This document shows, one piece after another, positions 33,201-42,831 of a DNA stretch of 64,000 nucleotides. A model generated the notes under the pieces. The model was not told where the DNA came from and searched no databases. It saw only the letters and a program-made list of their open reading frames with translations. Numbering within the stretch: the stretch's first letter is position 1; the number at the start of each line of letters is the position of its first letter. Location: NCBI RefSeq assembly GCF_000006405.1, contig NW_003208655.1, forward strand, positions 310,001 to 374,000, read 5' to 3'. Origin of the DNA: Perkinsus marinus ATCC 50983 (taxonomy: Eukaryota; Perkinsozoa; Perkinsida; Perkinsidae). A program made the position numbers and the translations under genes.

Positions 33201-35531
33201 GTCTTAGAGTCTCGAGAGCTGTCAGAATACGCTCCTCCAAGCATGCTTCATTGAACTTCGCCTCCAACTGAAGACATTGCTCCCGCAAGATTGAGCTGAT
33301 GCTGAAGAGAAGGAACTATAAAGCATGACGATCTCACGAACCGAGCGAGACAACAATGTCATGATCTCATGTCACGATTCCTCACTTATTCCAGTGATGT
33401 GTTTTGATTTCCATGATGAGTGTTTTGACATGACCAAAATTCGTAGCGAGTGCTTGAATGCACCCTATCGCCGACGTCCATCTCGTTTCTCCAACTAAGG
33501 GGACCTTGAAAAGGACATTCGGTCCTAAAACCACAACAGAAAGACGCTACCTGTTTCCCGCGGTAAAGTCGAGACGGATAAGATGCATGGACGAAACGAT
33601 GCACCATTTCGCATATTTCCACGATTTCATAGTACTGGCCTTGCTTGGTTATAACACCGTCTTTACGAACGAGTCCTGTTAACTGCTTAGCCGTCAACCC
33701 ATTAATGTGGGCGTANNNNNNNNNNNNNNNNNNNNNNNNNNNNNNNNNNNNNNNNNNNNNNNNNNNNNNNNNNNNNNNNNNNNNNNNNNNNNNNNNNNNN
33801 NNNNNNNNNNNNNNNAAACCAGTCGGATGCTACCGCCCACTACAGGAAAAGCCTCCTGGTCGTGGCTGACGACGGCTTCAACCGTCAATTGTCGAGCTTT
33901 TTTAACATTATTTGCATTATCGGTGAGGACACTGGTGGGGAGGATATTATCTGAAGCAAAACGCATAAAGGTCAATCTCGAATCATGCCCGTGAATGTGG
34001 ATTACTTTCTCGCAACTTTGCTAACTCTTGCATAAGAAATTGATGCACTTCCACAGACGTTTCGCGTTCGCTGGGCCGCAAGCTGCGGAATAACCAAGGT
34101 ATGGTGGCCAGTTTGACAGGCCATCCACAGTCTGCCGCCTCGGCAACTGTTATCGCCATCGCGACCATGGGTACCCCAGACGATGGCGGAGTCCATGAGT
34201 CAAACTGTACCGCTATCGCTGATATCTGACTCCCAGCACCGTTCGCGATTTGGAGCTCGTTATCAGATCTAATTTCCGACGCTATTTCCTGTCTCAAGAT
34301 GTCAATTTTGCTCCTTGGTAAAGGAGTCCCTTGGCGCCCATAGTTGGGATCAAGAGCTTGCAATGCCCAAGTCAATCCAGCACTCGATAAACTGTTCGCC
34401 GACCACCCTAATACTGTCGCTACCGTAACCAATCTCTTGTGGAACTCTCTATAAGGATCTGTTGTATACCTCTTCGCCTTGGGACCGGACATGTTCGGCA
34501 GTGGAATTGAATGTGCTATTGAATTGAATGTGCTATTGAATTGAATGTGATATTGAATTGAATGTGCTATTGAATTGAATGTGATATTGAATTGAATGTG
34601 ATATTGAATTGAATGTGATATTGAATTGAATGTGATATTGAATTGAATGTGATATTGAATTGAATGTGCTATCGAATTGGATGTGCTATTGAACTGACTT
34701 GACTTGATGGTTCTAATCCTTTTGATGAACTCCGAACCATAGTGAGTGAAACTTCACAGATTAATGATCAAGATAATTGTGCTGTATGGGACAAGGATCG
34801 CCGTGAAACCCATTCATCCTTTTCACTGGGCCGCCCAGTGAAAAGGATGAATGGGTCTGAATACCGCCCAGTCTGGGCGGTATACAGAATATAGAGCGCA
34901 AGAATAATTTTGATGAGGGTGTGAGTACTGAGTCGGTTCTATTGGTTTCACTATCATTCAATAGCACTCAGTTCAACTGAGTGCTTCTGAATGTTAGTGA
35001 GTGATCACAGACAACCACAAGAGACAGCAAGAGAGCAAGAGAGCTGTTTTGATATTCACAACGGTTGTGACACAGCCCAATCAGTCGATAATAATAGTGT
35101 CTCTGACTATTTTTATGGGTCATGAGAAGCACTCCTCGAAAATTCCTCAAAAATGGTGAAAATCAACGCGACTCGTTGTGTACTGTAATAATTTTTTCGA
35201 AGCCTTCGGCTTCGTGCAATTCCGGGAACGATCGCGGAATTGTTCCCGGGAACAATGACACCTTTTGTTTCTTCCCATTACTTCCAGGGAACAATTCCGG
35301 GAAGAAAATTTTTGTTCCCAAATGTGCAACCCTGCTTTGGAAACTCCTGAGCTCAGCTGAAGAAAGTGACCATATGTTCCTCCAACACTGCGTATGGCTG
35401 TACGAGTTGAGATTTGTGTTTTTGTTGACAGGTATTTGGCAGTCGTACTGAAGCTCTTCAAAAGCATCCCCAAGGCCCACAACACCTTCAGACGAGTACG
35501 TGACAGTGAGTGTATTGGGTACACTGTATAA
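27229..35531 (+). CDS. Small unidentified host gene, six exons, split by a 7.6-kb final intron
   Basis: Exons 27229-27322, 27411-27492, 27538-27616, 27668-27702, 27742-27822 and 35432-35531 sum to 471 nt (156 residues) in one frame. Segments include VIVPRLKIDIKCWELPHEPF, RKVFTTQDVTKVRVEKAEDR, WLPLYSFESVFGRLIHAEV and, in the last exon, YLAVVLKLFKSIPKAHNTF before TAA. The N-terminus is hydrophobic (MMMFTLMLNALGLG). No family is recognised. The last intron contains a family 1 MITE that is itself split by a hAT transposon. Whether this 7.6-kb intron is still spliced is unknown. Intron 1 is made almost entirely of TAG repeats. A shorter alternative ends in exon 3 (stop 27626-27628). Confidence 0.55.
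27323..27410 (+). repeat. Intron composed of (TAG)n and variants
   Basis: 88 nt, from the donor GTAGTAG to an acceptor that is itself a TAG unit, with a few TTG, GCA and GAA interruptions. Removing it joins TVD to KSPLATVIV in frame. Confidence 0.75.
27942..28068. repeat. hAT left subterminal region: GGGAACA motifs and a palindrome
   Basis: At least six GGGAAC or GTTCCC copies occur between 27942 and 28028, including CCCGGGAAG twice. A perfect palindrome AAGCGCGCC-GA-GGCGCGCTT occupies 28049-28068. Subterminal repeats like these are transposase binding sites in characterised hAT elements such as Ac. Confidence 0.75.
28188..28220. repeat. Perfect 13-bp inverted repeat in hAT left end
   Basis: Arms ATCGTTCGTGCTT and AAGCACGAACGAT around a 7-nt loop. 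It lies upstream of the plus-strand transposase-like gene. Confidence 0.8.
28388..31611 (+). CDS. hAT gene A: BED zinc-finger transposase-like protein, five exons, about 1000 residues
   Basis: Exons 28388-28643, 28712-30170, 30215-30460, 30516-30781 and 30836-31611 sum to 3003 nt in frame. The fourth intron uses a weak GTGCTG donor. An N-terminal BED-type finger is visible (CRFCASERMLW..HLNKH, C-x2-C..H-x3-H). A long middle part resembles hAT transposases in layout (FACLRPGYTVRSLDEERIKK; GLFFDTVIGGPG at the first catalytic Asp region) but the usual DSWT and DNAxN signatures are not evident. The C-terminal part (YWSMHDSCPVAAQ..SSVCTSAAFALFG) is placed like the hAT dimerisation domain but lacks the ERxFS core. 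The tail is acidic and Ser-rich. It may be an accessory DNA-binding protein or a diverged transposase. The start could be the ATG at 28388 or slightly earlier. Confidence 0.72.
31612..32050. other. Spacer between convergent hAT genes
   Basis: No gene is supported. It contains AT-rich stretches suitable for 3' ends of the two convergent genes but no clear terminator or polyadenylation signal that I can defend. Confidence 0.5.
32051..34492 (-). CDS. hAT gene B: transposase with DSWT/DNAxN/RW signatures, spliced, interrupted by a gap
   Basis: ATG at 34492. The N-terminal exon contains QALDPNYGRQGTPLPRS and VQFDSWTPPSSGVPMVAM, matching the first catalytic Asp block (FDSWT). After a GTAATC..TTCAG intron comes SVLTDNANNVKKA, the second block (DNAxN). 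The 100-N gap follows (33716-33815). Then come GETRWTSAIGCIQAL (the RW block), FNEACLEERILTALETLRPLKE and HVMDYFMRQ. C-terminal exons end in an acidic tail (ESDDEDDDVSVSSSDGV) at 32053-32051. The dimerisation region near 32300-32500 is poorly resolved; pieces such as SAAEHS appear in shifted frames, so it may be decayed or misspliced by me. No BED finger is seen. This is the better transposase candidate of the two. Confidence 0.72.
33716..33815. other. Assembly gap (100 N)
   Basis: One hundred consecutive N in the middle of hAT gene B. The fixed length suggests a placeholder, so the true size is unknown. The missing part should encode the segment between the DNAxN block and the RW block. Confidence 0.98.
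34503..34690. repeat. 18-bp tandem repeat in hAT right half
   Basis: About ten copies of an 18-bp unit (TTGAATTGAATGTGATAT, with A/C variation at one position) end in degenerate copies near 34690. It begins just upstream (gene sense) of the start of hAT gene B, so it lies in its promoter or leader. Confidence 0.9.
34808..34856. repeat. Perfect 23-bp inverted repeat
   Basis: The left arm 34808-34830 and right arm 34834-34856 are exact reverse complements around a 3-nt loop (CCG). This is a strong hairpin on either strand, within the hAT right end. Confidence 0.93.
34861..34883. repeat. Perfect 11-bp palindrome next to the 23-bp hairpin
   Basis: ATACCGCCCAG-T-CTGGGCGGTAT. It follows the larger hairpin after four bases, giving two adjacent cruciform-forming sequences. 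Confidence 0.9.
35198..35330. repeat. hAT right subterminal region: hairpin and GGGAACA motifs
   Basis: CGAAGCC-TTC-GGCTTCG at 35198-35214, then at least four GGGAAC/GTTCCC motifs up to 35319, mirroring the left end. Confidence 0.75.
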
Positions 35532-36502
35532 CACGGCAGTGATCAGTGTCACCACTGATTTCCAACAAGGCTACATCATAATCTCGATATGATTCTGCGT
35601 AATTTAGTTCGTTGTTGTCATATGGTGAAATTAAATCACAGACGTGTTACTGAATTTTTATGGAGTTGGAAATTTCGTCGGAGAAGTTCTTTAATTCTCA
35701 ATATGCGTGGGAAGTCTCCTTGAAGATTGAATGAGATTCTTATTCACTGAATTCATCTACATGGCGAACTGTAGGTTAGCGAGAACGAGAGAAAAAAAGA
35801 AAACCGAGATGTGTTCGACATTTCGTGATGGAGAGACACGCTCACTGAAGATATGTCTTTGACGCGTTCTTCATTGACTTTTGTGAGCGTTAAACGGTGT
35901 CGATGACATAGTTTTTGATACAGAAGGTTCAGGGCGGTAGAGGCAAAAGTAACGCGGGATGAGCCGCCAGATTACGCGGCGAGACCGTGCTAAACTCAAA
36001 TCGTGGTCACTGGGGGGTCACCAATTCTGCCAGCGAAGACCTCGAGCGACTATAGGATAAAGTTCGACTTTTTTGATGAAGTACTCAGTGTCTCAATATG
36101 AAGGGATCATCCCGCTAGATGTGTTTCACCGTCTGTGGATTTCGCAGTCTGTGATTCCACCGTTGTCGTATCGGACGAGTGCTCGAGCAAGACCATTGTC
36201 TGTCGAGGAGCAGGTTAATGTCGGATAGATCTTAGCAAGTAGCCGTGCTGGTTTCACATGTTTGCAACAGTATAGTAGGTAATGATTTCTGAAGAGAGGG
36301 AGTCTTGCGAACTTATTAATATCGAAGCTACTTCTGATGTGAAGTGGACGATGACCACATACTATGAAACTAATGAATCAGGAGATGACAGACAACAATC
36401 TTTTCTTTCCAGTCCAGAAGCTTATCTGATGGTCGGCATTTCACCGAGGCCCGAGTTGACTGATGTTTTAGTTTCTTTCTGTCAACTCCATGCCATCCCC
36501 AG
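35532..36502. other. Intergenic region, no supported gene
   Basis: A plus-strand frame at 36282-36502 is open and joins the first WD40 exon. However, CCATCCCCAG immediately before ATG 36503 looks like an acceptor, so this is probably 5' leader. Confidence 0.45.
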
Positions 36503-39500
36503 ATGGCGCTTTGGACGGTTCAGCCACTGCTCAGGTGAGGGCGACCAGAATTCTCGGCTTTACCACCCGCTTGTTTTTCACTAGAGAGACGAGCTTCGCC
36601 GCCGGATAGTAACGAGATATGACCTTATAGACGCTTTGGAAGAAACCCACATGCATCGCCTTGAAAATATCGTTGAACAACAGCAGAACCCAAGTGAGAT
36701 ATAAAGTAGAATCACTAAAGGCTATCTGGAAATTAGTCTTCAGAACCTGTCGAACGGAGAGCCCAAGATCTGCTCTTCTGGTGTGAGGCATTCGAGAGAG
36801 TTCTTGAGCCCTCGACTGCGAGAGAGCTCGCGGAGCTGAGACTTGCGGTAGCAGACCTCCTCGCAGACATCTGCATGTCGAAGGCATCTGATAGTAGCGA
36901 TAGTTTTGACCAGCACAAAGAAACAGTGTTTGAGCTCGACTGGAGAGCCTTCACAGTATATCTGCTCGATCGAGCCAAGGAGTCCGATCGAGCACGGGAG
37001 GGTCGGGAGAGCCTGAGGATGCAGGGGCTCTCCATACCCAAATGCCCGGTGAGCCTTCTTGCTTCGGCACGGATCAGAACGGCGTTCCTCAGGCAACAGC
37101 GCGTCCGATAACGATCGACCAGTATCGTCATTGTGGCCGCATTCTCTGTTTCCATATAGTGCCTATGCGGCCACTCAAGAGTGGGCCTTTTGTCGAGGCT
37201 GATTGTATTGTTTCGGCGGAAGAAGACGCCCCCAGTTTGAAATTGTGGGCAGCCCGAAGAAAGACTACCGCGATACAGTGGGTGGCCGATCTGTTGCTGC
37301 CCCGTCCCGGTCTACGAGCTACCCACGTAGCGAGCGATGGTGCGGGGGGTAGGCGGCCAGCTACCTTCATTACGGCTCTACTTACGGATGGCCACATCGG
37401 CATTTGGGACCTCGAAGGCCTATACAAAAATTTTGGGAGTGATGAAGAAGCTCGATCGCTCATGTGGACGTTTCCTTGTCGAGAAGTGATATCCATGAAC
37501 CGATTGGAGGGGTCTGCGGGGTCTCTATGTGAAGGACTGTGGTACAGCCAACAGCTTGATAGTTTCATCGCGGCTCACGCCCAGACGCATTCCCTCCTGG
37601 CGTTCAAACTGAGACCCTCAAGAAAGACCATCACAACCGATCAAGTAACTCTAGTGCTCTGTGACATCGGCTCGCTGCACGGTTTCCTTAGGTTTCTCCG
37701 TCCGAGGAGGACTTCACCAGACCAGTATCCGATCTAGCGGCATCAACAGTACAAATCACCCAAGGGATCTGCATGGCTGGTTGCCATGCTGAACGAGTGA
37801 CCTCCATAACCGAAATTTCTCAATACAAATCGTCATCATCTGCCGAGCTGCGGGACAGTCGTCTAATCGCCAGCGTTGCTGCCGATGCAACGGTCGGCAT
37901 CTGGGAGATCCGGACTGGAAATCTTGTGAGAAGTCCTGGATCGTAACTCAGGAATACTGATCCCATCCAGGTTCATCGTTTCACGATACCGCACTATGGT
38001 GGTCGAAGACCCCAATTGCGGTCAGTCGTGTATGCAGCGGCGATCGATCGCCTGGTCATCGTCAGTTCGAGTTCCTTGGTGTATCTTGTTCAGCCTACGC
38101 CGCCTCCAGGGTTCAGCCGATCAGTGATCCAACCCATGAGGGCCCATAGAGCGCCGTTGATCTCGGTCGCCGTGGCACGGGGAACAGCCCCTTGTGCCGT
38201 CAGCTGCGACGAACGAGGTGAAATTCGTATATGGGATTTGATAAAGCTCGAGTGTGTGCAAGTGATCAAGGGCTCTACTAGTGGGCTCAAGTCCTGCGGG
38301 GCTCAGCAAATACTTGTCCAGAGTCCCTCGGCTGAGGGTGTGGTGAGGTTATTATTCTCATCGACAAAGTTCGGGCGTGTCGATCTACACCCTACACGAA
38401 GCCTAGTCGGTGCCAGCAGGGTGCCAGTCGGAGTGGCCGTTAATTTGCTGAGATCGACTATTATAATCGCGGAACCGTTGAAGCTGCGTGTCCATAGCCT
38501 GGCAAACGCTGAGCTCATCACGGAGATTAAGACAAGCGAAATTGCATGTCAGAGGGACGCCTCAGACGATAGAACGATAAGTGTCATCTCTCTGTCGGAA
38601 GACCATGCCAGACTCTTGGTGGGGTTCACAGACGGGTCATTGGCCGTCCATTTGATGGCGACAGATGGGCGCCCGCCTCAGCCAGTTGAGCGTCACTACA
38701 ACCATCCGGTGACGCATATAAAGCACTCAGCGGCTCGCGGAGTGATCATCAGTATCACGGCTCAGGACGGATTATGTCTCATCCATGCAGACCGTCCACA
38801 ACCGAGAGGCACCAACTTGCCGTTGAGACAGCGTGTGGAGACCACCGATCGACCATCACAATTGGGCGGCTACGCCGTGAATGCCCTGAGAAGTCTTCTG
38901 GCCAACGTCGAGTCGGCCGGGGAAGGACGCGTGAAGCTTTGGGCATTGGAAAAATCCAGAGAGACCACTGTGATGATAAGCGCACAAGAGATGCTGAATG
39001 ACAGTCGGAAAATTGTGGTCGAGGCGGTAGCATTTCTCGAACCTTTATTGGGACTAGTCATCCTTACTCGAGAAGATGTAGAGGTATCACTTGGGAGCGA
39101 CAACACGAAGAATCTTATTGCCCGATTCATGCTGAAAGTGGGGAGTGCCCATTTTTCCTCCCTTATAGGACCTTACCAGGTATATGTTGGCTGCAACAAG
39201 GGCGCCCAGTGGACTCCACTCCGCGATCGCTCTGATGCGACGAAGAATCACGTCGATGTCCCTCTGTCAGAAATCGAGCCGTACGTTTCTGGGTCTTCCT
39301 CAAGTATGGAAGTCCTGGTGAGCAGATTGGAAACTTTTTAAAGTGGGAGATTCATCTTTAGATACGCGCGAACGATAACAGGAAAATCACCGAAATTGCT
39401 GAGGACAACGATCTTTTGTCCAAGTGTGACGCGGCCACGAAGGAACTCATCCATAGTGTTTTTGAGGGGCGCGGTCAGGAGGCATTGAAAGTGAGGCCCC

Positions 39501-39793
39501 CAAGGTCCTCTCCGTTTGATGCTGATTGCTCCTAGGCCATCTTTGAGGTGACAAAGAGCCTAACGAGGCAGACATCGGGAACGAGCGGTAAGTTGGAGTC
39601 GCTGACGTGAATGTGATGACACATTATGAGGAGATTATCTCGACTGACTTTGTGCGCAGGTTGTCGAGGAAGTCCAGAGCAGCCATGTGACCAGGAAAGT
39701 GAAGCACCCGCATACCGAGATGATGTGAGGCTAGTTTGTTCGGAACGACCTACACGTTATCTATTTTCAAGGCTCCTCCCAGGGATCGAGTGA
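36503..39793 (+). CDS. Large WD40/propeller protein, nine exons, 963 residues
   Basis: Exons 36503-36534, 36587-36693, 36744-37048, 37093-37644, 37692-37925, 37971-39317, 39362-39490, 39536-39587 and 39660-39793 sum to 2892 nt in frame. Introns are 44-72 nt. The N-terminus is helical and charged (DELRRRIVTRYDLIDALEE; RELAELRLAVADLLADICM). Then come degenerate WD repeats with typical ends: TDGHIGIWDLEGL, DATVGIWEIRTG, ERGEIRIWDLIKLE, TDGSLAVHLM and GRVKLWALEK. The C-terminal part is mixed helical and ends LFSRLLPGIE. The divergent repeats give no specific orthologue. Such proteins scaffold complexes in trafficking, cilia or RNA processing. The start is the first ATG after an acceptor-like CCCCAG. 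Confidence 0.88.
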
Positions 39794-40046
39794 GCGCATC
39801 AGGTCTGGTGATAGCGCAGGTTGGAGGTCGCAAGATCTTGACCTTCGAACTTCATCTAGAGGGAGATCGATCTGTCCTTGAAGGGTGACGACTTGTTCTT
39901 CCGATTTAACCGAGTGATGATAGATCACTTTCAGAGACTCGCTCGGATGCCGGAGGTCCCTCCTCACAGGAACAGGTGAGCTATAGCTGCTACTGTTAGT
40001 TTCTCTTGGACTGTTGGTGACCTCAGATGCGGCTTTCTCCAGCAGC

Positions 40047-41091
40047 ATGGTATCAGAATTTAGTGTTCCTGCTGTGAAGGCGGGTGACGCAGCTTACACG
40101 AGTACACTATTGCTACCATCAACAGATCGTAAGAAGGTCTTGTTATTGGTGACGACTTCGTTTTTCTCAGCGAAACTCGCTCTACTACTGATCGCGACTC
40201 GCCATGGTTTCGACCTGCTACGGCTTTGGGATGGCGCTGTCATTAGACGACATATCGAGCCTTTCGGAGGTTGGTCTTTTATGATTCATACAAAGTTGGG
40301 GAGTCCTTTGTAGAAGTACCGGCATCTCGCTCGACGTGGTCCTCATTACCTTTCGACGCGTCTCTAGCGGCCAGAATGATATTCTCGACGACCTTCGGTG
40401 GTTCCAGCGGAGGGTGAGTTAGAAGCATCCAGGATTATACTGTGAGGCACGTATTCAGCGAAATCTTTGAGGAGGAAGCTTGCATGAGGAGGATCCTTGA
40501 TTGTGCACCTGTGAGGGTTGAATCGGTGAGAAAGCGACTATGACTATCAACGATATTCGTAATCTAAGGGCTCACCACCTCGCAATACCGTTGATAACTC
40601 TGCTGAGATTGCGAGGAAAATCAACGTCGTTCATAGCGACTCGGGGCGAATGGGCAAGCTCACCCCGAGGGGTCTGCAGGTGACCTCTTCCGATGTACGT
40701 GTGTGAGAATCTTCAACGCTCAGTTATCCACGTGGGTCGAGTACTTCACTTGGAGTCCAGCGATGCCCTCAAGCGGTTATTCGGTGAGTATAGGATTCTC
40801 TCAGGGCGCATTACTCTCCGTGGTGTGCGTTCAGAGCGTCTCGGCTGGGGGTAAGGTTCAGAGGAAGAAGGAGAGCACCCATTTGGATCGTATCGGTATG
40901 GCGATCGATAAAACGATTGATGATTTCGCCTGGAATCGTCGGAAGGTGGGATTCTTTCCTTTACTTGTGGCACAAACTTGTTTTAGGGCGAGTCGATGAA
41001 AAAAATACGACGAGCGTTCAGCGAACGAACCTCTCTGGAGAGGCCAAGTGTGTTGACGAGAGCCAGTACGCACGCGAGTTTCGACAAGTGA
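40047..41091 (+). CDS. Propeller-like protein fragment or small WD-type protein, seven exons, 256 residues
   Basis: Exons 40047-40128, 40171-40269, 40314-40413, 40459-40510, 40569-40679, 40724-40945 and 40987-41091 sum to 771 nt in frame. The N-terminal half has a blade-like segment (LLLIATRHGFDLLRLWDGAVI). The middle has FTWSPAMPSSGYS and a strand-rich stretch. The C-terminus is basic and Ser-rich (KKIRRAFSERTSLERPS). The frame around exon 5/6 has a competing solution using a 25-nt intron (40699-40723), so exon 6 could be wrong. It follows the larger WD40 gene by 253 bases on the same strand, possibly as a relic of a longer propeller gene. Confidence 0.62.
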
Positions 41092-41309
41092 GTTAATCAT
41101 TTTATAAAGTGCTTGTCGCGGCTTACTGTCTCCGGTACATCTCGATGCCCGCAACTGAGTTGGCAACTGCCTGTGCTGAAGGGCAGCTTATCTCTGTAGG
41201 GGGAAGTAAGCCTAGTCGGGAACAAAGACTAGGAGCAAGGCGACTAAGAACTCTGCTTACTCCCAAGGTGAAGGAAGGGTCGGCAATTCTGATGCGATGG
41301 ATTCTTTAG

Positions 41310-41645
41310 ATGGCGGCTCTCACGACGTGTCGAGCTCTGGCCGTTGTTGCCACTCAAATATCGGAGGAAGGAGTAAACGTAGCGACCGAGCAAGACTTCG
41401 AGACTTTATACATGTTCGTCAGCCATCGAACGGTTCAGTGCTACTATGTTGTTTTAGAACGTGCCTGTCCCGGCAAAGTGGCCTTCCGCGATCAAGGAAA
41501 CGCAAAATGCCCAAGTCTCTGCCCCCTATCGGACAATAAGTCATTTGCCCATGTGGATCTCTGTTGTTCATGTCCGTCGATGTTTGTTAGTCTTGCGGGA
41601 GTTGAGTTTGTTATAGTCCTTCAGGCACTAGTTGGTAACCAATAG
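41310..41645 (+). CDS. Possible Cys-rich single-exon protein, 111 residues (tentative)
   Basis: ATG at 41310, stop at 41643-41645. It has about nine Cys, several paired (CYYVVLERAC, CPSLCPL, CCSCPS), and a mildly hydrophobic start. No family is recognised, and no splice or codon evidence separates it from a chance frame. Confidence 0.3.
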   Translation: MAALTTCRALAVVATQISEEGVNVATEQDFETLYMFVSHRTVQCYYVVLERACPGKVAFRDQGNAKCPSLCPLSDNKSFAHVDLCCSCPSMFVSLAGVEFVIVLQALVGNQ

Positions 41646-42493
41646 TTAGTACAAAGTATACGCATTATCCGAACGATTGCGCGACGGATTCTATTTGAGG
41701 AAGTACCGGCTATAAAATGCTACCCCTAGCTCCCTTCGGGGTGAGCAATTAACCAACCTGGAGTGAACCGACTAGGAAAATTCCCTCGAAACACAATCTT
41801 GACGATTTATTGAAAGACGGGTGTGAACGCGTGTTCTGGTTTGAGAGCGAGGTAAAAAGTAAAGACGTGTCCAGTTTATCCGAGTCAAGTGGCCCAATAA
41901 GTTGATTTCGTTTATGCAGCCGGGATGCGTGTGAAGTTCCTAGGTTTATTAATTGAGTGGCAAGCCGGGACGCCGAGCTCGAATGCCTGCATCTCCTGAA
42001 AACATAGAATACGTCGGACCACGACAGGATCATCGGAAATTTTGACAGCAACCGAGATCGCCTGGCAGCCTAGTGTATGCTCTCGGACGAATTTCTGAAC
42101 GAAAGTTACTCAACGAACTCTGTACGAGTGTGGAAGGATTAGCGCTCTGTGATAGCCATATGAGACCATGGTAATCGAGCCTCTACCAATTTCGGAAAAG
42201 GTTAATTATCCGCCATCATCTAAACAAGTCCAGTGGAAAAACTGGTAAGGAAAACTCTATTCTCCAGGTTGTCGAGAGTGTGCTAATAACGCAAGTGTGC
42301 ATGAAACACAACGAATCCGGGATCAAATTCTTAATGCCATCTCGTCATTGTCAGCTCTCAGCATTGGAGCAGTCCCGAGTTCTGGCCTGCCAGCTAGCCG
42401 GACTCACGCAAGACTTGCTGACAATTTGTCCGAGTCTGTACGAGGCTTCACGAGTGTGGAAGGATTGAGGCCCTGGAATAGCCACGTGAGACC
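41646..42493. other. 5' flank of the mucin-like array
   Basis: From about 42210 the sequence resembles the upstream parts of the later array units (46586 and 49858 onward), so the duplicated segment starts near here. No independent gene is supported from 41646 to 42200. Confidence 0.5.
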
Positions 42494-42661
42494 ATGGTCA
42501 TCGACTTTGCTCAATTGGTGAATGGGATTGTGCGGTTGGTACTTTGTGGACTTCTGTGTGCCGACTTCTGGCACCGTCCAGTGGAGGACCTGCGCACGGT
42601 GAAAGAGTTGCGCACGGTGGAAGATAGTAGAATCTTTCCGTTTCAGTCAAATCCATCTTGA
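42494..42661 (+). CDS. Conserved 55-codon ORF upstream of mucin-like gene 1
   Basis: ATG to TGA, starting MVIDFAQLVN with LVLCGLLCADFWHRPVEDL and ending IFPFQSNPS. The same frame is kept intact in the other two complete units (46893-47060, 50165-50332), with substitutions only. It could be a small protein, a leader exon, or merely conserved by recent duplication. Confidence 0.35.
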   Translation: MVIDFAQLVNGIVRLVLCGLLCADFWHRPVEDLRTVKELRTVEDSRIFPFQSNPS

Positions 42662-42831
42662 CTTCGAGTCTATACCACGCAGATCAAATTGGACTATCTT
42701 ACTCGGAGACAGATGATGTGTACGCTCCTAGATGTATCACAGTGTTTGAGTAAGTCCACACAGCATGAGATCTTGGTCATGATGGTGTTTAGTCACGCGT
42801 GCTATCAGGGTTTCGCTCAGTCCTAGTCATC

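Larger units (their letters stand above)
27928..35334. mobile_element. hAT-superfamily DNA transposon, 7407 bp, with 8-bp target duplication
   Basis: Terminal inverted repeats CAGGGTTGCA (27928-27937) and TGCAACCCTG (35325-35334). Similarity continues inward: CAGGGTTGCATATGGATGGG against CAGGGTTGCACATTTGGG on the other end. The flanks are CTTTGGAA at 27920-27927 and CTTTGGAA at 35335-35342, a perfect 8-bp target site duplication as expected for hAT. Subterminal GGGAACA/TGTTCCC motifs crowd both ends. Two transposase-like genes lie inside, tail to tail (28388-31611 plus; 32051-34492 minus). It is probably recent, given the exact duplication, but a 100-N gap lies inside gene B. Confidence 0.94.
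27825..35390 (+). mobile_element. MITE family 1, copy F/G, split by a hAT insertion
   Basis: The left half (27825-27927: ATATGAAAATTCTG.., GGTTTTTGTACACTTCTACCCGAA) and right half (35343-35390: ACTCCTGAGCTCAGCTGA.., TCCAACACTG) become one contiguous family member when the 7.4-kb hAT element and one copy of its 8-bp duplication are ignored. It lies in the last intron of the host gene. Confidence 0.82.

Noticed and set aside
34501-34690. CRISPR-like array
   Set aside because: The units are directly adjacent 18-bp repeats without unique spacers, in a eukaryotic transposon.
36531-37155. Minus-strand frames over the WD40 gene 5' region
   Set aside because: The plus-strand exons there splice into a 2892-nt frame with typical WD repeats; the minus frames have no domain and cross plus-strand splice sites.
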